The notes beneath the pieces were generated by a model. It was not told the origin of the DNA. It ran no database searches and saw only the letters and a list, made by a program, of their open reading frames with translations. From CATOSK01 sp034423195 (GTDB taxonomy: Bacteria > Chloroflexota > Dehalococcoidia > Lucifugimonadales > UBA3495), in contig DAOUIZ010000051.1 in assembly GCA_034423195.1 (NCBI GenBank), positions 1 through 64,000 of the forward strand: DNA of 64,000 bases, given 5' to 3'. Made by a program: the position numbers and the translations under genes. Shown here in pieces: positions 1 through 8,221 of the stretch; the stretch's first letter is position 1, and each line of letters opens with the position of its first letter.

Positions 1-323
1 TCTCGGAGCGCAACGCTGCCGCAGCCCCCATCAACTGGCGATTTACCACCAGGAAGGCCAGAACCAAACTTCGCAGGCTATACCCTGACACCACAACTTT
101 GACTATCTACTAGGGAGTCCAAGCGGTTTTGTATGTCCCGCTCATGCAGGCGCCCTCGCCGTTCCGCCACCAGCAGGATGTTGCGTATCTCGTAGTGCTA
201 GAGGGGCGGGATGACCCCGCCGTTTTGTTTTGTCCCTTCCAAGGCAGCGGCAGCCGTAGAGTCGAACTCATCCTCCAACAGCCAATCGGCGGCGACCGAC
301 GCGTCTACAACCAGAAGCGTCAC
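1..323 (-). pseudogene. Decayed VapC-like PIN-domain toxin
   Basis: A GTG at 323-321 overlaps the stop of the upstream antitoxin as GTGA, the usual coupling of toxin-antitoxin pairs. The reading frame opens with VVDASVAADWLLEDE, the first acidic motif of PIN nucleases. It then hits an in-frame TAG at 200-198, inside a stretch reading VIPPL-stop-HYEIRN, where PIN toxins normally have Trp (TGG), so one base change explains the stop. The frame continues through NILLVAERRGRLHERD and then fails again. A C-terminal remnant (VVNRQLMGAAAALRSE) lies in another frame near the window edge, so the middle with the remaining acidic residues seems deleted. The toxin is almost certainly inactive. The family call comes from motif recognition only. 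Confidence 0.65.
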
Positions 324-571
324 CTCTTGTGGCCTTCATGCCGCGCGGCCAGTATCTCTTCCACCGACATCCCTGTTCCTTTCCAAATCTCCCTTTGTTG
401 CAGAAAACGCTCCACCGCCTCCGCCCGTCTCGGCCTATCTCCCTCTGGCGCCGGTATAAGATGCGCAACGGGTTTCCCGTGGCGTGTGATTGAGATTATC
501 TCGCCTTGCTCGACGTCCCTCAGCAACTCAGATAGCCGGACCTTGGCTTCCGTTGCTCCTATTTCCCTCAT
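320..571 (-). CDS. Phd/YefM-family antitoxin
   Basis: This 83-residue protein has the Phd/YefM signature: MREIGATEAKVRLSELLRDV at the N terminus, then ISITRHGKPVAHLIP. That N-terminal fold dimerises and binds operator DNA; the C-terminal half normally wraps the toxin. The length is typical. The stop overlaps the start of the downstream PIN toxin remnant by 4 bp, giving the antitoxin-first order of type II systems. Because the toxin reading frame is broken, this antitoxin may be an orphan kept as a repressor or simply not yet lost. Confidence 0.85.
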   Translation of the reverse strand: MREIGATEAKVRLSELLRDVEQGEIISITRHGKPVAHLIPAPEGDRPRRAEAVERFLQQREIWKGTGMSVEEILAARHEGHKR

Positions 572-631
572 TGGCTCAACCCCTTATTCGTCCTCGAACC
601 AACAAACAAGTGAAGAAAACGCTGCCTGCTC

Positions 632-1390
632 CTACGGGTTTATCACCCCCGACTCCCGCCCCACGATGAACGTCTCCCGCCGCTCCACGAAATCTGCCAC
701 CGCGCCGGTCACCGCTTCCGGCCGGTCCCACAGCAGCGCATGTCCCGCGTCGTACACCAGGGAAATATTGCAGTTGGGGATCCGCTCCCGGTACACCCGC
801 GCCGCCTCGGGAGAAACCAGCCTGTCCTCCAGCCCGAACACCGCCAGCGTGGCGCATCCAATCTCACCCATCCTCCCTTCCAACTCCGCGTCATGGACTC
901 CCGCGGAAATGGACTGCGTCAACCGCCGCCACTCCTCCGATACGGCGGAAGGAATCGGGCCGCCTCTCTCTGGATGCGCCACCAATGCCTCCGGCGCAGC
1001 CTGAGATGGATCGCCGGTGGGCCTGATGGCGATGGGCGAAAGCAGCACCAGCGCCTCCACCCCGTCGGGTTCAGCCAGCAAATGCCACATCGCCGCCGTG
1101 GACGCCAAGGATGCGGCAATAAGCGTGCACCTTTTCACGCCTATGAAGGCAATGGCTTCTCCCAGCAACCGCGCCGTGTCCCCGCCTGACTTGGGAAGCA
1201 GCTCACCGGCCAGTTGCCCCAACCCGGACAGGTCGATCCGCACCACCCGGTAATCGTTGACCATCGCCTCCGCCAGCTGCCCAACGTCCCACGAGGGGCC
1301 GTCGAGGATAACCACCGACTCCCCATGACCGCCTTCCCAGCATCGAAGGGAAACCCCCTGTACCTCGATTTGCCCCTGTTGAAGAGTCAT
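632..1390 (-). CDS. Alpha/beta hydrolase
   Basis: The 252-residue protein has the alpha/beta-hydrolase order: an oxyanion-hole turn (VVILDGPSWD, about residue 27), a nucleophile strand (LIAASLAS, Ser94), an acid strand (FGLEDRLV, Asp189) and a late His (DAGHALLWDRP, His217). The triad is therefore complete. The elbow reads A-A-S-L-A rather than Gly-x-Ser-x-Gly, which is unusual but keeps the serine and small flanking residues. Likely a cytoplasmic esterase, lactonase or C-C hydrolase; the substrate cannot be told. It lies 60 bp upstream of the antitoxin and downstream of a flavin monooxygenase, so it may act on an oxidised product of that enzyme (inference). Confidence 0.8.
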   Translation of the reverse strand: MTLQQGQIEVQGVSLRCWEGGHGESVVILDGPSWDVGQLAEAMVNDYRVVRIDLSGLGQLAGELLPKSGGDTARLLGEAIAFIGVKRCTLIAASLASTAAMWHLLAEPDGVEALVLLSPIAIRPTGDPSQAAPEALVAHPERGGPIPSAVSEEWRRLTQSISAGVHDAELEGRMGEIGCATLAVFGLEDRLVSPEAARVYRERIPNCNISLVYDAGHALLWDRPEAVTGAVADFVERRETFIVGRESGVINP

Positions 1391-1457
1391 TGCGCATCCT
1401 TGGATTATGGTGGAATGTACGCCGGAAAGCTCGGTCGGGAGGTGTCCTTCACCGCGG

Positions 1458-2564
1458 CTAAAGCTCCCTCAGCTGCGGCAGGACCTCCCGCCCAAACAGG
1501 TCAATCTCGTCCATCACTTCCCGGTGGGTCAGGGTGGCCTGCTGCATGAATAGGTCCACCACTCCCACCCCGCACCGGTCGTGAAACTCCCTGATTTGCT
1601 TGACCACCGTATCCGGATTGCCCACGAAATTCAGCCCCCGGGCCACCCCCACCACGTCCCCTTGGGGACTCCCCGCCAGCACGCTCCGCAGATCGAACTC
1701 CTGCCCGCTCCGGGATGCTGTCACCGCGCTCGTTACTAGGGGACGCATCACTATCCCGCCAGGCACCGGGGTTCCAATCTTCTGCCGCTCCACCCAGTCA
1801 TGGGCAACCTGGTCCGTCTCCGCCACGTAGATGCTCCCCCGGTACACCACCTGGTCTGGCTCCGGCTTCCATCCCGCGTCCGCGCACCACTGGAAATACC
1901 TGTCCGTTATCGGGCCCATCTGGTCCACCGGAATAAAGGACACCCCCAGCCCCAGCCGGTGGTCCGCGGCGTACTTCACCGCGTCGTCGCTCCGGGTGGC
2001 CACCACCACCGGCGGCAAGGGCTGCTGCACTGGCCGGGGCCATACCGCCACCGTCCGGTACTGGTGATAGCGCCCCTCCCACGAAAATGGTTGCGGCTCG
2101 GTCAGGGCCTTCAGGATCAGGTCCATCCCCTCGAACAGCCGCCCCCTTCCCTCCGAAGGGTTCACCCCGTAGGTCTGGTCTTCATTGGGAGTGCCCCGCA
2201 GGAAGCCGCCGATGACCCGCCCGTTGGTCATGTTGTCCAGCATCGCCAGTTCCTCGGCGCACCGGACCGGATTGTTCAAAGGAAGCAGCTGCCCCAGCAT
2301 GGCTATCTTCACCTTCTTGCACCGCTCCGCCACCGCCGCCGCCATCACCGCCGGGTTCCCCGTCGCGATCCGCCCCGAGTAGTGGTGTTCGGAGAAGCTG
2401 ATCCAGTCGAATCCCATCTCCTGGGCGAACTCGCACTCGTCCATCCCCTCCTCGTAGCTACGCACCGACGTCTCCGGGTCGTGGTAGGCCGGTGGTACCG
2501 GCCACGTCGCCGGGAAAAACCGCCGGTCCGAATACCCCATGGCCCCCAGGTAGGATGCTTTCAT
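1458..2564 (-). CDS. LLM-class flavin-dependent monooxygenase
   Basis: A 368-residue bacterial luciferase-like TIM-barrel oxidoreductase, expected to use reduced FMN or F420. Family signatures include DWISFSEHHYSG, the strand KVKIAMLGQLLPLNNPVRCAEE, MLDNMTNGRVIGGFLRG and a C-terminal FVGNPDTVVKQI. The frame is open further upstream, but ATG at 2564 is chosen because GGAGG lies 6 bp before it (2571-2575) and the MKASYLGAMGYSD start fits the family. It is one of three members of this class in the window (others at 10570 and 17344). The substrate is unknown; alkanal, sulfonate and aromatic monooxygenases all belong to the family. Confidence 0.88.
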   Translation of the reverse strand: MKASYLGAMGYSDRRFFPATWPVPPAYHDPETSVRSYEEGMDECEFAQEMGFDWISFSEHHYSGRIATGNPAVMAAAVAERCKKVKIAMLGQLLPLNNPVRCAEELAMLDNMTNGRVIGGFLRGTPNEDQTYGVNPSEGRGRLFEGMDLILKALTEPQPFSWEGRYHQYRTVAVWPRPVQQPLPPVVVATRSDDAVKYAADHRLGLGVSFIPVDQMGPITDRYFQWCADAGWKPEPDQVVYRGSIYVAETDQVAHDWVERQKIGTPVPGGIVMRPLVTSAVTASRSGQEFDLRSVLAGSPQGDVVGVARGLNFVGNPDTVVKQIREFHDRCGVGVVDLFMQQATLTHREVMDEIDLFGREVLPQLREL

Positions 2565-2806
2565 CGTGTTCCTCCGCCGGACTGACCAATCCCGAATTAA
2601 TAGTCTTGGACTCCGCCGCGCCCCCGGGCTTGCCCGGCTCAGGATACCATGCCGCAGAGGGGAGTGACCGTTTCCCGGCAATCATCTCCCGTGTTCCGCC
2701 TCAACTATGCCGGGACTCGCCCGGCCAACTCCCGGAAGACGGCTGCGTTTCTACCTTATAATGGTTATTAGCAGCTATCCAGCATGGCGAAATCACGCTT
2801 GCACTG

Positions 2807-2835
2807 TTGACAACCCCTTTAGCCGGGAATATCAT
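2807..2835 (+). promoter_or_regulatory. Sigma70-type promoter for the DUF1800 operon
   Basis: TTGACA at 2807-2812 and TATCAT at 2830-2835 are separated by 17 bp. The predicted transcription start is near 2842, about 70 bp before the DUF1800 start codon. The rest of the 348-bp gap (2565-2912) shows no gene; a lone TATAAT at 2757-2762 lacks a -35 partner. Confidence 0.65.
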
Positions 2836-2912
2836 TTCCACTGTATATCCCGGTTCAGAGGGACGGAAAACCCTCACCAATGGTATTGCAAATAATTGGA
2901 AGGAGGCAACGG

Positions 2913-4313
2913 ATGTCGCACAAGGATGACCTGGCTCTCATGGCCCACCTGATGCGCCGCGTCGGTTTCGGGGCGTCTCGTGAGGAATTGGAGCGAAGGG
3001 TTGCTCAAGGCTACGAGGCCACTGTCGAGGAACTGCTCAATCCGCCCGAAGAGGTGGAGGGCGGCAAGATGGCGCTGATGCTCCGGTATCACCCAAGCTT
3101 CTTGCTCCCCGGTGGCACTCCCTTCTCCGGTCAGGCCAACTGGATGTACCAGATGGTCAGCACCGAGCGCCCGCTCGAAGAGAAGATCGCGCTGTTCTGG
3201 CACCACGTTTTCGCCACCGGCAACTCCAAGGTGGACAACTGTGACCAGTTGCTCGAGCAGATCGAAATGTTCCGCAAGCACGGCCTCGGCAATTACAAGG
3301 AACTGCTCGTCGAGCTGTCCAAGAACCCCGCCATGATCTTCTGGCTGGACAACAACGAAAACCACCGTGACGCCGTCAACGAGAACTGGGGACGCGAGCT
3401 CCTCGAGCTCTTCTCCATGGGCGTCTCCAACTACACCGAGGTCGACGTTCGCGAGTGCTCCCGGGCCTTCACCGGCTGGACCATCAGCCCCAAGCTGCCC
3501 CGCCAGCCCTACGGACGTTACCCCTGGAAGTTCGAGTACAAGGAAGAGGACCACGACGAAGGCGAGAAGACCTTCCTCGGTGAGGTCGGCAACTTCAACG
3601 GCGAGGACATCATCGACATCGTCGTAAGCCAGCCCGCCACCGCCCGGTTCATCTGCCGCCACCTCTACAACTTCTTCGTCGCCGACGAAGTCCAGGTCCC
3701 TGCCTGGACCATCGAGCCGGCCCGTGACGAGGAAGCTCTGGACATGATGTGCCAGGTCTTTGAAGAGAACAACTACGAGATGAAGCCCCTGCTGAGCTTC
3801 ATGTTCAACTCGGAGTTCTTCAAGAACGCCCGCTTCTCCAAGATTAAGAGCCCCGCCGAAGTCGTCGCTGGAACCCTCCGCATGGTCGGCCTGTTCCAGA
3901 ACCCCGACCCCGGCGTCCTCCAGATCGGCAAAGAGCCCACCTACATGGGCCAGTCCATCCTGGACCCCCCCAGCGTGGAAGGCTGGCAGACCGGCACCGA
4001 GTGGATTAACAGCGGCTCCCTGCTCGCCCGCGTCAACTTCGTCGCCGACCGGGTCTCCGACACCGACCTCCCAGGCGTCAAGAGCATCATCGAGCACATG
4101 AAGGCCGAGGGTGTCTCCACCCCCGCCCAGCTCATCGATGCCGCCGCCGAGCACATGGGTTTCGTCAACCTCAGCGACGAGACCCGGGACCAGTTGGTTG
4201 AGAACGCCCAGAGCGGCGGTAACCTGGACTGGAACGACGAGTCGGCCGCCGGTCAGCGCATCGGCGAGACCATGGCCCTCATCGGCGCCACCACCGAGTA
4301 CCAGTTCGGCTAA
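2913..4313 (+). CDS. DUF1800 family protein
   Basis: A 466-residue member of the DUF1800 family, which is almost always encoded beside a DUF1501 gene, as here. Signatures are HLMRRVGFGASREELER at the N terminus, FWHHVFATGNSKV, the block RELLELFSMGVSNYTE, RAFTGW and a late DPPSVEGWQTG. AGGAGG at 2901-2906 sits 6 bp before ATG 2913, so this start is preferred over an earlier in-frame ATG at 2880. No signal peptide is visible, although many family members are thought to be exported. The molecular function is unknown. Confidence 0.88.
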   Translation: MSHKDDLALMAHLMRRVGFGASREELERRVAQGYEATVEELLNPPEEVEGGKMALMLRYHPSFLLPGGTPFSGQANWMYQMVSTERPLEEKIALFWHHVFATGNSKVDNCDQLLEQIEMFRKHGLGNYKELLVELSKNPAMIFWLDNNENHRDAVNENWGRELLELFSMGVSNYTEVDVRECSRAFTGWTISPKLPRQPYGRYPWKFEYKEEDHDEGEKTFLGEVGNFNGEDIIDIVVSQPATARFICRHLYNFFVADEVQVPAWTIEPARDEEALDMMCQVFEENNYEMKPLLSFMFNSEFFKNARFSKIKSPAEVVAGTLRMVGLFQNPDPGVLQIGKEPTYMGQSILDPPSVEGWQTGTEWINSGSLLARVNFVADRVSDTDLPGVKSIIEHMKAEGVSTPAQLIDAAAEHMGFVNLSDETRDQLVENAQSGGNLDWNDESAAGQRIGETMALIGATTEYQFG

Positions 4314-4326
4314 ACCTGGAACCAAT

Positions 4327-4380
4327 CGGGCATTGCCCGCAACGCGTCCCGGGCCCGGTGAAACGACTCCGGGCCCCGGG
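4327..4380 (+). other. Intercistronic hairpins between DUF1800 and DUF1501
   Basis: Two GC-rich inverted repeats lie in the 118-bp gap: CGGGCATTGCCCG at 4327-4339, and a longer stem of CCCGGGCCCGG (4348-4358) against CCGGGCCCCGGG (4369-4380). No T-run follows, so they look like RNA-stabilising or processing hairpins, or a weak attenuator, rather than a terminator. Confidence 0.45.
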
Positions 4381-4431
4381 GCCTCCGGTACCCAAATTCG
4401 GTACCACCCATTAAGGAAAGGAGCAGAACGC

Positions 4432-5565
4432 ATGACTTCGACCAAGAAAGACCCGGTTATAGTCGTACTGCAGCTCACCGGCGGCAACGACTACTACAAT
4501 ACGGTCATTCCCTACAACGACCCCCTCTACTATGACAACCGCCCCAACGTGAAGTACGAGCGGGACGACATCATCAAGATCAACGACGACCTCGGCTTCA
4601 TGCCCACCATGGGCCCGATCAAGGAGCTCTACGACCAGGGTAAGGTCGCCGTCATCCACGGCATGGGCTACAAGGACTCCCCCCGCTCTCATTTCCGCTC
4701 CATGGACATCTGGCACACCTGTGAGCCGGACAAGGTCGGGACGGAAGGCTGGGCCGGCCGCGTCGCCCGCGAGCTTGACCCCAACAAGGACAACGTCCTG
4801 ACCGCCATCAACTTCGGTCACGGCCTCCCCCGCGCTCTCGCCGTCCCCGGCGTCCCTGTCGCCGCCATTGCCGACCTGAGCACCTACGGTCTGCTGACCA
4901 GCATCAGCGACCAGAGCCAGCGGGCCAAGGCTCTCGACCTGTTCTCCCGCATGTACTCTCCCACCGTCGGCGGCAGCTTCGTCACCGACTATCTGCGCTC
5001 CACCGGCACCGACGCCATGGTCGGCGCCGACATCGTCAAGGTCGCTCCCGAGATGTACAGCTCCCCGGTCGAGTACCCCAACTCGCCCATCGCCATGCAC
5101 CTCAAGGACATCGCCCAGGTCTACTTCGCTGACCTTGGCACCCGCATCTTCTACACCCAGCACGCCAGCTTCGACACCCACGCCGGCGAGATGGGCGGAC
5201 ACCCCGTCCTGTGGAAGGACGTCTCCGAGGGCATCGCGGCCTTCTTCGAGGATCTGAAGGCTCACGACGCCGGCGAGAACGTCATCATGTACCTGTTCTC
5301 CGAGTTCGGCCGCCGCGTCCATGACAACGGCTCCGGCACTGACCACGGCGCCGCCGGCGCTGGCTTCGTCATCGGCGACATGGTCAAGGGCGGAATGTAC
5401 GGTGAGTATCCCTCCGCCAAGGCCGAGGACCTCGAACAGGGCGACCTCGTCCCCAACTACGACTTCCGCGGCGCCTACTCGACCATCGTGGAAGACTGGT
5501 TCGGCCTGGACGCCAACCCCATCGTCAACGGCAACTTCGAAAAGCTGGACTGGCTGAAGAAGTAA
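4432..5565 (+). CDS. DUF1501 family protein
   Basis: The 377-residue protein belongs to DUF1501, related to the alkaline-phosphatase/sulfatase fold. Visible marks are VVLQLTGGNDYYNTVIPY near the N terminus, the conserved SFDTHAGEMGGHPVLW, and YLFSEFGRRVHDNGSGTDHG, where Asp and His are candidate metal ligands. AAAGGAG at 4417-4423 supports ATG 4432. Many DUF1501 proteins carry a twin-arginine signal; none is present here, so cytoplasmic location or a different export route is implied. It pairs with the upstream DUF1800 gene. The biochemical role of the pair is not established. Confidence 0.88.
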   Translation: MTSTKKDPVIVVLQLTGGNDYYNTVIPYNDPLYYDNRPNVKYERDDIIKINDDLGFMPTMGPIKELYDQGKVAVIHGMGYKDSPRSHFRSMDIWHTCEPDKVGTEGWAGRVARELDPNKDNVLTAINFGHGLPRALAVPGVPVAAIADLSTYGLLTSISDQSQRAKALDLFSRMYSPTVGGSFVTDYLRSTGTDAMVGADIVKVAPEMYSSPVEYPNSPIAMHLKDIAQVYFADLGTRIFYTQHASFDTHAGEMGGHPVLWKDVSEGIAAFFEDLKAHDAGENVIMYLFSEFGRRVHDNGSGTDHGAAGAGFVIGDMVKGGMYGEYPSAKAEDLEQGDLVPNYDFRGAYSTIVEDWFGLDANPIVNGNFEKLDWLKK

Positions 5566-5623
5566 GTCCACCGTGAGCTTTGCGCTTGCGGAGGTGCTGC
5601 CGTAGACCAGACTAGGCACAGTT

Positions 5624-5668
5624 GGGGCCGGGTGAGTTCCTTCGCTGAGGGGCGGCCCGGCCCTTTTT
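5624..5668 (+). terminator. Rho-independent terminator after the DUF1501 gene
   Basis: GGGGCCGGG at 5624-5632 pairs with CCCGGCCC at 5656-5663, followed by TTTTT at 5664-5668. The loop is about 23 nt, long for an intrinsic terminator, so read-through into the NHL gene is possible. Confidence 0.6.
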
Positions 5669-5723
5669 CCTCAACCCCAGGGGGCGATAGGACGCCCCGC
5701 ACCTTGAAAATGGAGGCCCAAAG

Positions 5724-6755
5724 ATGGCGCTCAACACGATAGCGGCCGGCCGGGCGTGGCTGTACAGTCACAACATCGGCCGCAATGCCCAGGCCGGCAT
5801 GGGTTTCAGTAACCCGGTCGGCGTGGCCCTCGCCGCCAACGGCATCGCCTACGTTGCCAACCGGTCCGGCGAGCAGAACCCCAGCAGCCGGATCAGCAAG
5901 GTAAACTACGTCGAACAGGAATTCATCACCGAGTTCGGCCGTACCGGCCCCGCTTATGGCGGCGGCGGTTCCCATCACTTCACCTGGCTAACCGGCGTTG
6001 TCGTCGACAGCCAGGAAAACGTCTACACTTCCGACGAGTGGAAGAGCCAGATTAGCGTCTTCGACAGCGAGGGCAACCTCCTAAGCGTCTGGGGAGAAAA
6101 GGGCAGCGGCGACGGCCAGCTGGACGGCCCAGCCGGCATCGCCCTGGATGCTGAAGAAAACCTCTGGGTCGTCGACTCCAACAATGACCGCGTCCAGAAG
6201 TTCAACAAGGATGGCACGCTGCTCGGCGGGTTTGGCGAGAGCGGCGAGGCCGATGGGCAGTTCAACAAGCCCTACGGCATCTGCCTCGACGGCTCCGGCA
6301 ACATCTACGTCGCCGACTGGGGCAATGACCGCGTCCAGAAGTTCGCTCCCGACGGAGCCTTCCTCATGACCTTCGGACACGGGGGGAAGGGAGCTGGCTC
6401 CCTCAACCACCCCACTGGCGTCTGTGTCGACGGCGACGGCGATGTCTACGTCGTGGACTGGCTCAACGAGCGAGTGGTCATCTATGACGAAGACTCCAAG
6501 CCCATCACCTACCTCTACGGCGATGCTGTCGAGGTCTCCAAGTGGGGCGAGATTGGCCTGAACTCCAACCCCGACATGGTCAAGCGCCGGAACCAGGTCC
6601 AGGACCAGGTCGAGCAGCAGCGGAAGTTCCGCCTCCCCACCGGCTGCGCCTTCGATGTGGAGAACAACCGCCTCGTCATCTGCGACACCCAGCGGGGACG
6701 GCTGCAGGTCTACATCAAGGACCACTCCTACCAGGACCCCCAGTTCAACCTGTAG
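5724..6755 (+). CDS. NHL-repeat beta-propeller protein
   Basis: A 343-residue protein made of about six NHL repeats, with recurring units such as FNKPYGICLDGSGNIYVADW and GNDRVQKFAPDGAF. NHL propellers are protein-, ligand- or RNA-binding scaffolds, sometimes lyases. GGAGG at 5712-5716 precedes ATG 5724. No signal peptide is seen. It lies 158 bp after DUF1501 in the same direction, behind a possible terminator, and is closed by a strong terminator of its own. Function is unknown; co-location suggests a shared role with the DUF1800/DUF1501 pair. Confidence 0.85.
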   Translation: MALNTIAAGRAWLYSHNIGRNAQAGMGFSNPVGVALAANGIAYVANRSGEQNPSSRISKVNYVEQEFITEFGRTGPAYGGGGSHHFTWLTGVVVDSQENVYTSDEWKSQISVFDSEGNLLSVWGEKGSGDGQLDGPAGIALDAEENLWVVDSNNDRVQKFNKDGTLLGGFGESGEADGQFNKPYGICLDGSGNIYVADWGNDRVQKFAPDGAFLMTFGHGGKGAGSLNHPTGVCVDGDGDVYVVDWLNERVVIYDEDSKPITYLYGDAVEVSKWGEIGLNSNPDMVKRRNQVQDQVEQQRKFRLPTGCAFDVENNRLVICDTQRGRLQVYIKDHSYQDPQFNL

Positions 6756-6785
6756 ACCCCGTCTACAGGCCCGAACCCAAAAACC

Positions 6786-6820
6786 AGCCCGGCGCCGCTT
6801 CAGCGCCGGGCTTTCCCTTT
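6786..6820 (+). terminator. Rho-independent terminator after the NHL gene
   Basis: AGCCCGGCGC (6786-6795) and GCGCCGGGCT (6803-6812) form a perfect 10-bp stem with a 7-nt loop, followed by TTTCCCTTT. It ends the 2913-6755 gene block. Confidence 0.8.
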
Positions 6821-6975
6821 TACCGGCTCAGGTGCCGTCCCGTATCAGGGCAATCGCCTCTAACCCGGGTTTCCCTCATTCATTCCCGCGCCGGACTCCG
6901 CATCGCACAAGTCCCCTCCCCGTTGAAGTGGGAAGGCTGGGATGGAGGTGACGGGTTAGTCTTGAGGTACGTGAC

Positions 6976-7947
6976 CTAATTCGGCACCCAGACCATCGCT
7001 CCCACCTCCGTGAACTCCCGCTTCAGCTTCCTCCACGACTCCCCCGCGTCGTCGCTGGAATAGACCTCTCCCATCAGCGTTGATGCCAGCACCACCTCCG
7101 GGTCCGCCGGATGCGTCGCGAACGCCCACAGGTTCGAATTTGGCTCCACCGGCAGCGGCCGCGTCTCCCACGTCCCGCCCCCGTCCTGCGACCGTTGCAG
7201 CGCCCCGGTGCTCCCAATGGCTGTATCCCCAATTGCCGAGTAAATCACTTCCGGGTCCCCCGGCTTGAACGCGATCCCCCGGCTGTACGGCAGCGGGAAC
7301 TTGTCCGTCGTCACCACCGACTCCCAGCTCTCCCCCATGTCCGTCGTCGAGTAAATCTCCCGCGGAGTGCTCGCCACCACCCGCCCCGAATCGCCCGGGC
7401 TGATCGCCATGCCGTGAATGTCGGGATTCACCCCGCCCTCAACGTGCGTCCACGAGTCCCCGCCGTCCAGGCTCCGGTAAATCCCGTCCACCTCCACTCC
7501 GGCCCACACCGTGTTGTGGTCTTTCGGATCAACCAGCAGCATTGTCACCATCGGTGGCCCTATCGGGCATTCCTGCGCCATCTCCACCCCCAGTTTCGTC
7601 CAGATCTGTCCCCCGTCCTTCGACCGGAACAGCGCCGCCGGCTTGATTCCCACGAAAATCGTCTCCGTGTCCACCGGATCAATCGCCATCGACCAGATGG
7701 GCATCCCCTCCATCGGCGACCACAGCTTCTCCCACGTCGCCCCCTTGTCCTCGCTCCGGTACACCCCGTTGTCCGCCCCCGCCAGTATCCGGCTCGGACT
7801 GTCTGGATACACCGCCAGGCTCCTCACCTGGCTCCCCAGCGGGAACGGCTGCCTGATTCGGGTCCAGCTTTCCCCTGAGTCCGCGCTGTGCCACACCCCG
7901 CCGCCAAAGCCCGTCGCCCCTACGCAGATGCTGATGTCCTTTGCCAT
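6976..7947 (-). CDS. BNR/Asp-box repeat beta-propeller protein
   Basis: A 323-residue protein with seven Asp-box turns, S-x-D-x-G-x-x-W, for example SADSGESWTRI, SEDKGATWEKL and SLDGGDSWTHV. This pattern is typical of sialidase-like and Ycf48-like propellers. Catalytic sialidase arginines are not evident, so it is probably a binding or scaffold protein. ATG at 7947 is preferred because GGTGGA lies just upstream; a GTG three codons earlier is the alternative. No signal peptide is visible. It converges with the NHL operon. Confidence 0.82.
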   Translation of the reverse strand: MAKDISICVGATGFGGGVWHSADSGESWTRIRQPFPLGSQVRSLAVYPDSPSRILAGADNGVYRSEDKGATWEKLWSPMEGMPIWSMAIDPVDTETIFVGIKPAALFRSKDGGQIWTKLGVEMAQECPIGPPMVTMLLVDPKDHNTVWAGVEVDGIYRSLDGGDSWTHVEGGVNPDIHGMAISPGDSGRVVASTPREIYSTTDMGESWESVVTTDKFPLPYSRGIAFKPGDPEVIYSAIGDTAIGSTGALQRSQDGGGTWETRPLPVEPNSNLWAFATHPADPEVVLASTLMGEVYSSDDAGESWRKLKREFTEVGAMVWVPN

Positions 7948-8101
7948 GACTTCCACCGCCTTTCATGAAGAAATTTTCCCTCACGGGGATTCGCCAAGCC
8001 TGTTTGTCCCGAGTATACCGGATTACGCCCCTCCTCTCCTCCAATTGCCGTTTCCACTATCCTCCCGTCGCCTACGCCTAACCCCCGCCCCCCATCTCCC
8101 C

Positions 8102-8216
8102 CGTCGTCCCTGCGGAGGCAGGGACCCATCAGCCATCCCCCCAGGCCCGGTTACCGGAGCAAACCCTTCCCACCCACCATCACACCCCTGCGCGTCAGTT
8201 GGTACGGTCGGCCCAT
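8102..8216. repeat. Dispersed REP-like palindromic element, copy 1
   Basis: The core at 8106-8125 is a perfect 8-bp stem, GTCCCTGC-GGAG-GCAGGGAC, followed by CCATCAG. Downstream come CGGAGCAAACCC and TTGGTACGGTCGGCC. The same order of blocks recurs at 10366-10456, and the core alone again at 10496-10525. It fills the gap between the acetamidase and the BNR gene, where no other gene is seen. Confidence 0.65.
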
Positions 8217-8221
8217 ACCGG

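Noticed and set aside
198..200. In-frame TAG in the toxin remnant read as a recoded amino acid
   Set aside because: The stop replaces a Trp codon by one base change, the frame fails again later, and there is no sign of pyrrolysine machinery. Decay is the simpler reading.
2874..5619. Long open frames on the minus strand opposite the DUF1800 and DUF1501 genes
   Set aside because: They mirror the codon bias of GC-rich genes. Their products are low-complexity Val/Gly/Asp/Leu-rich, while the plus-strand proteins show clear family motifs and ribosome sites.
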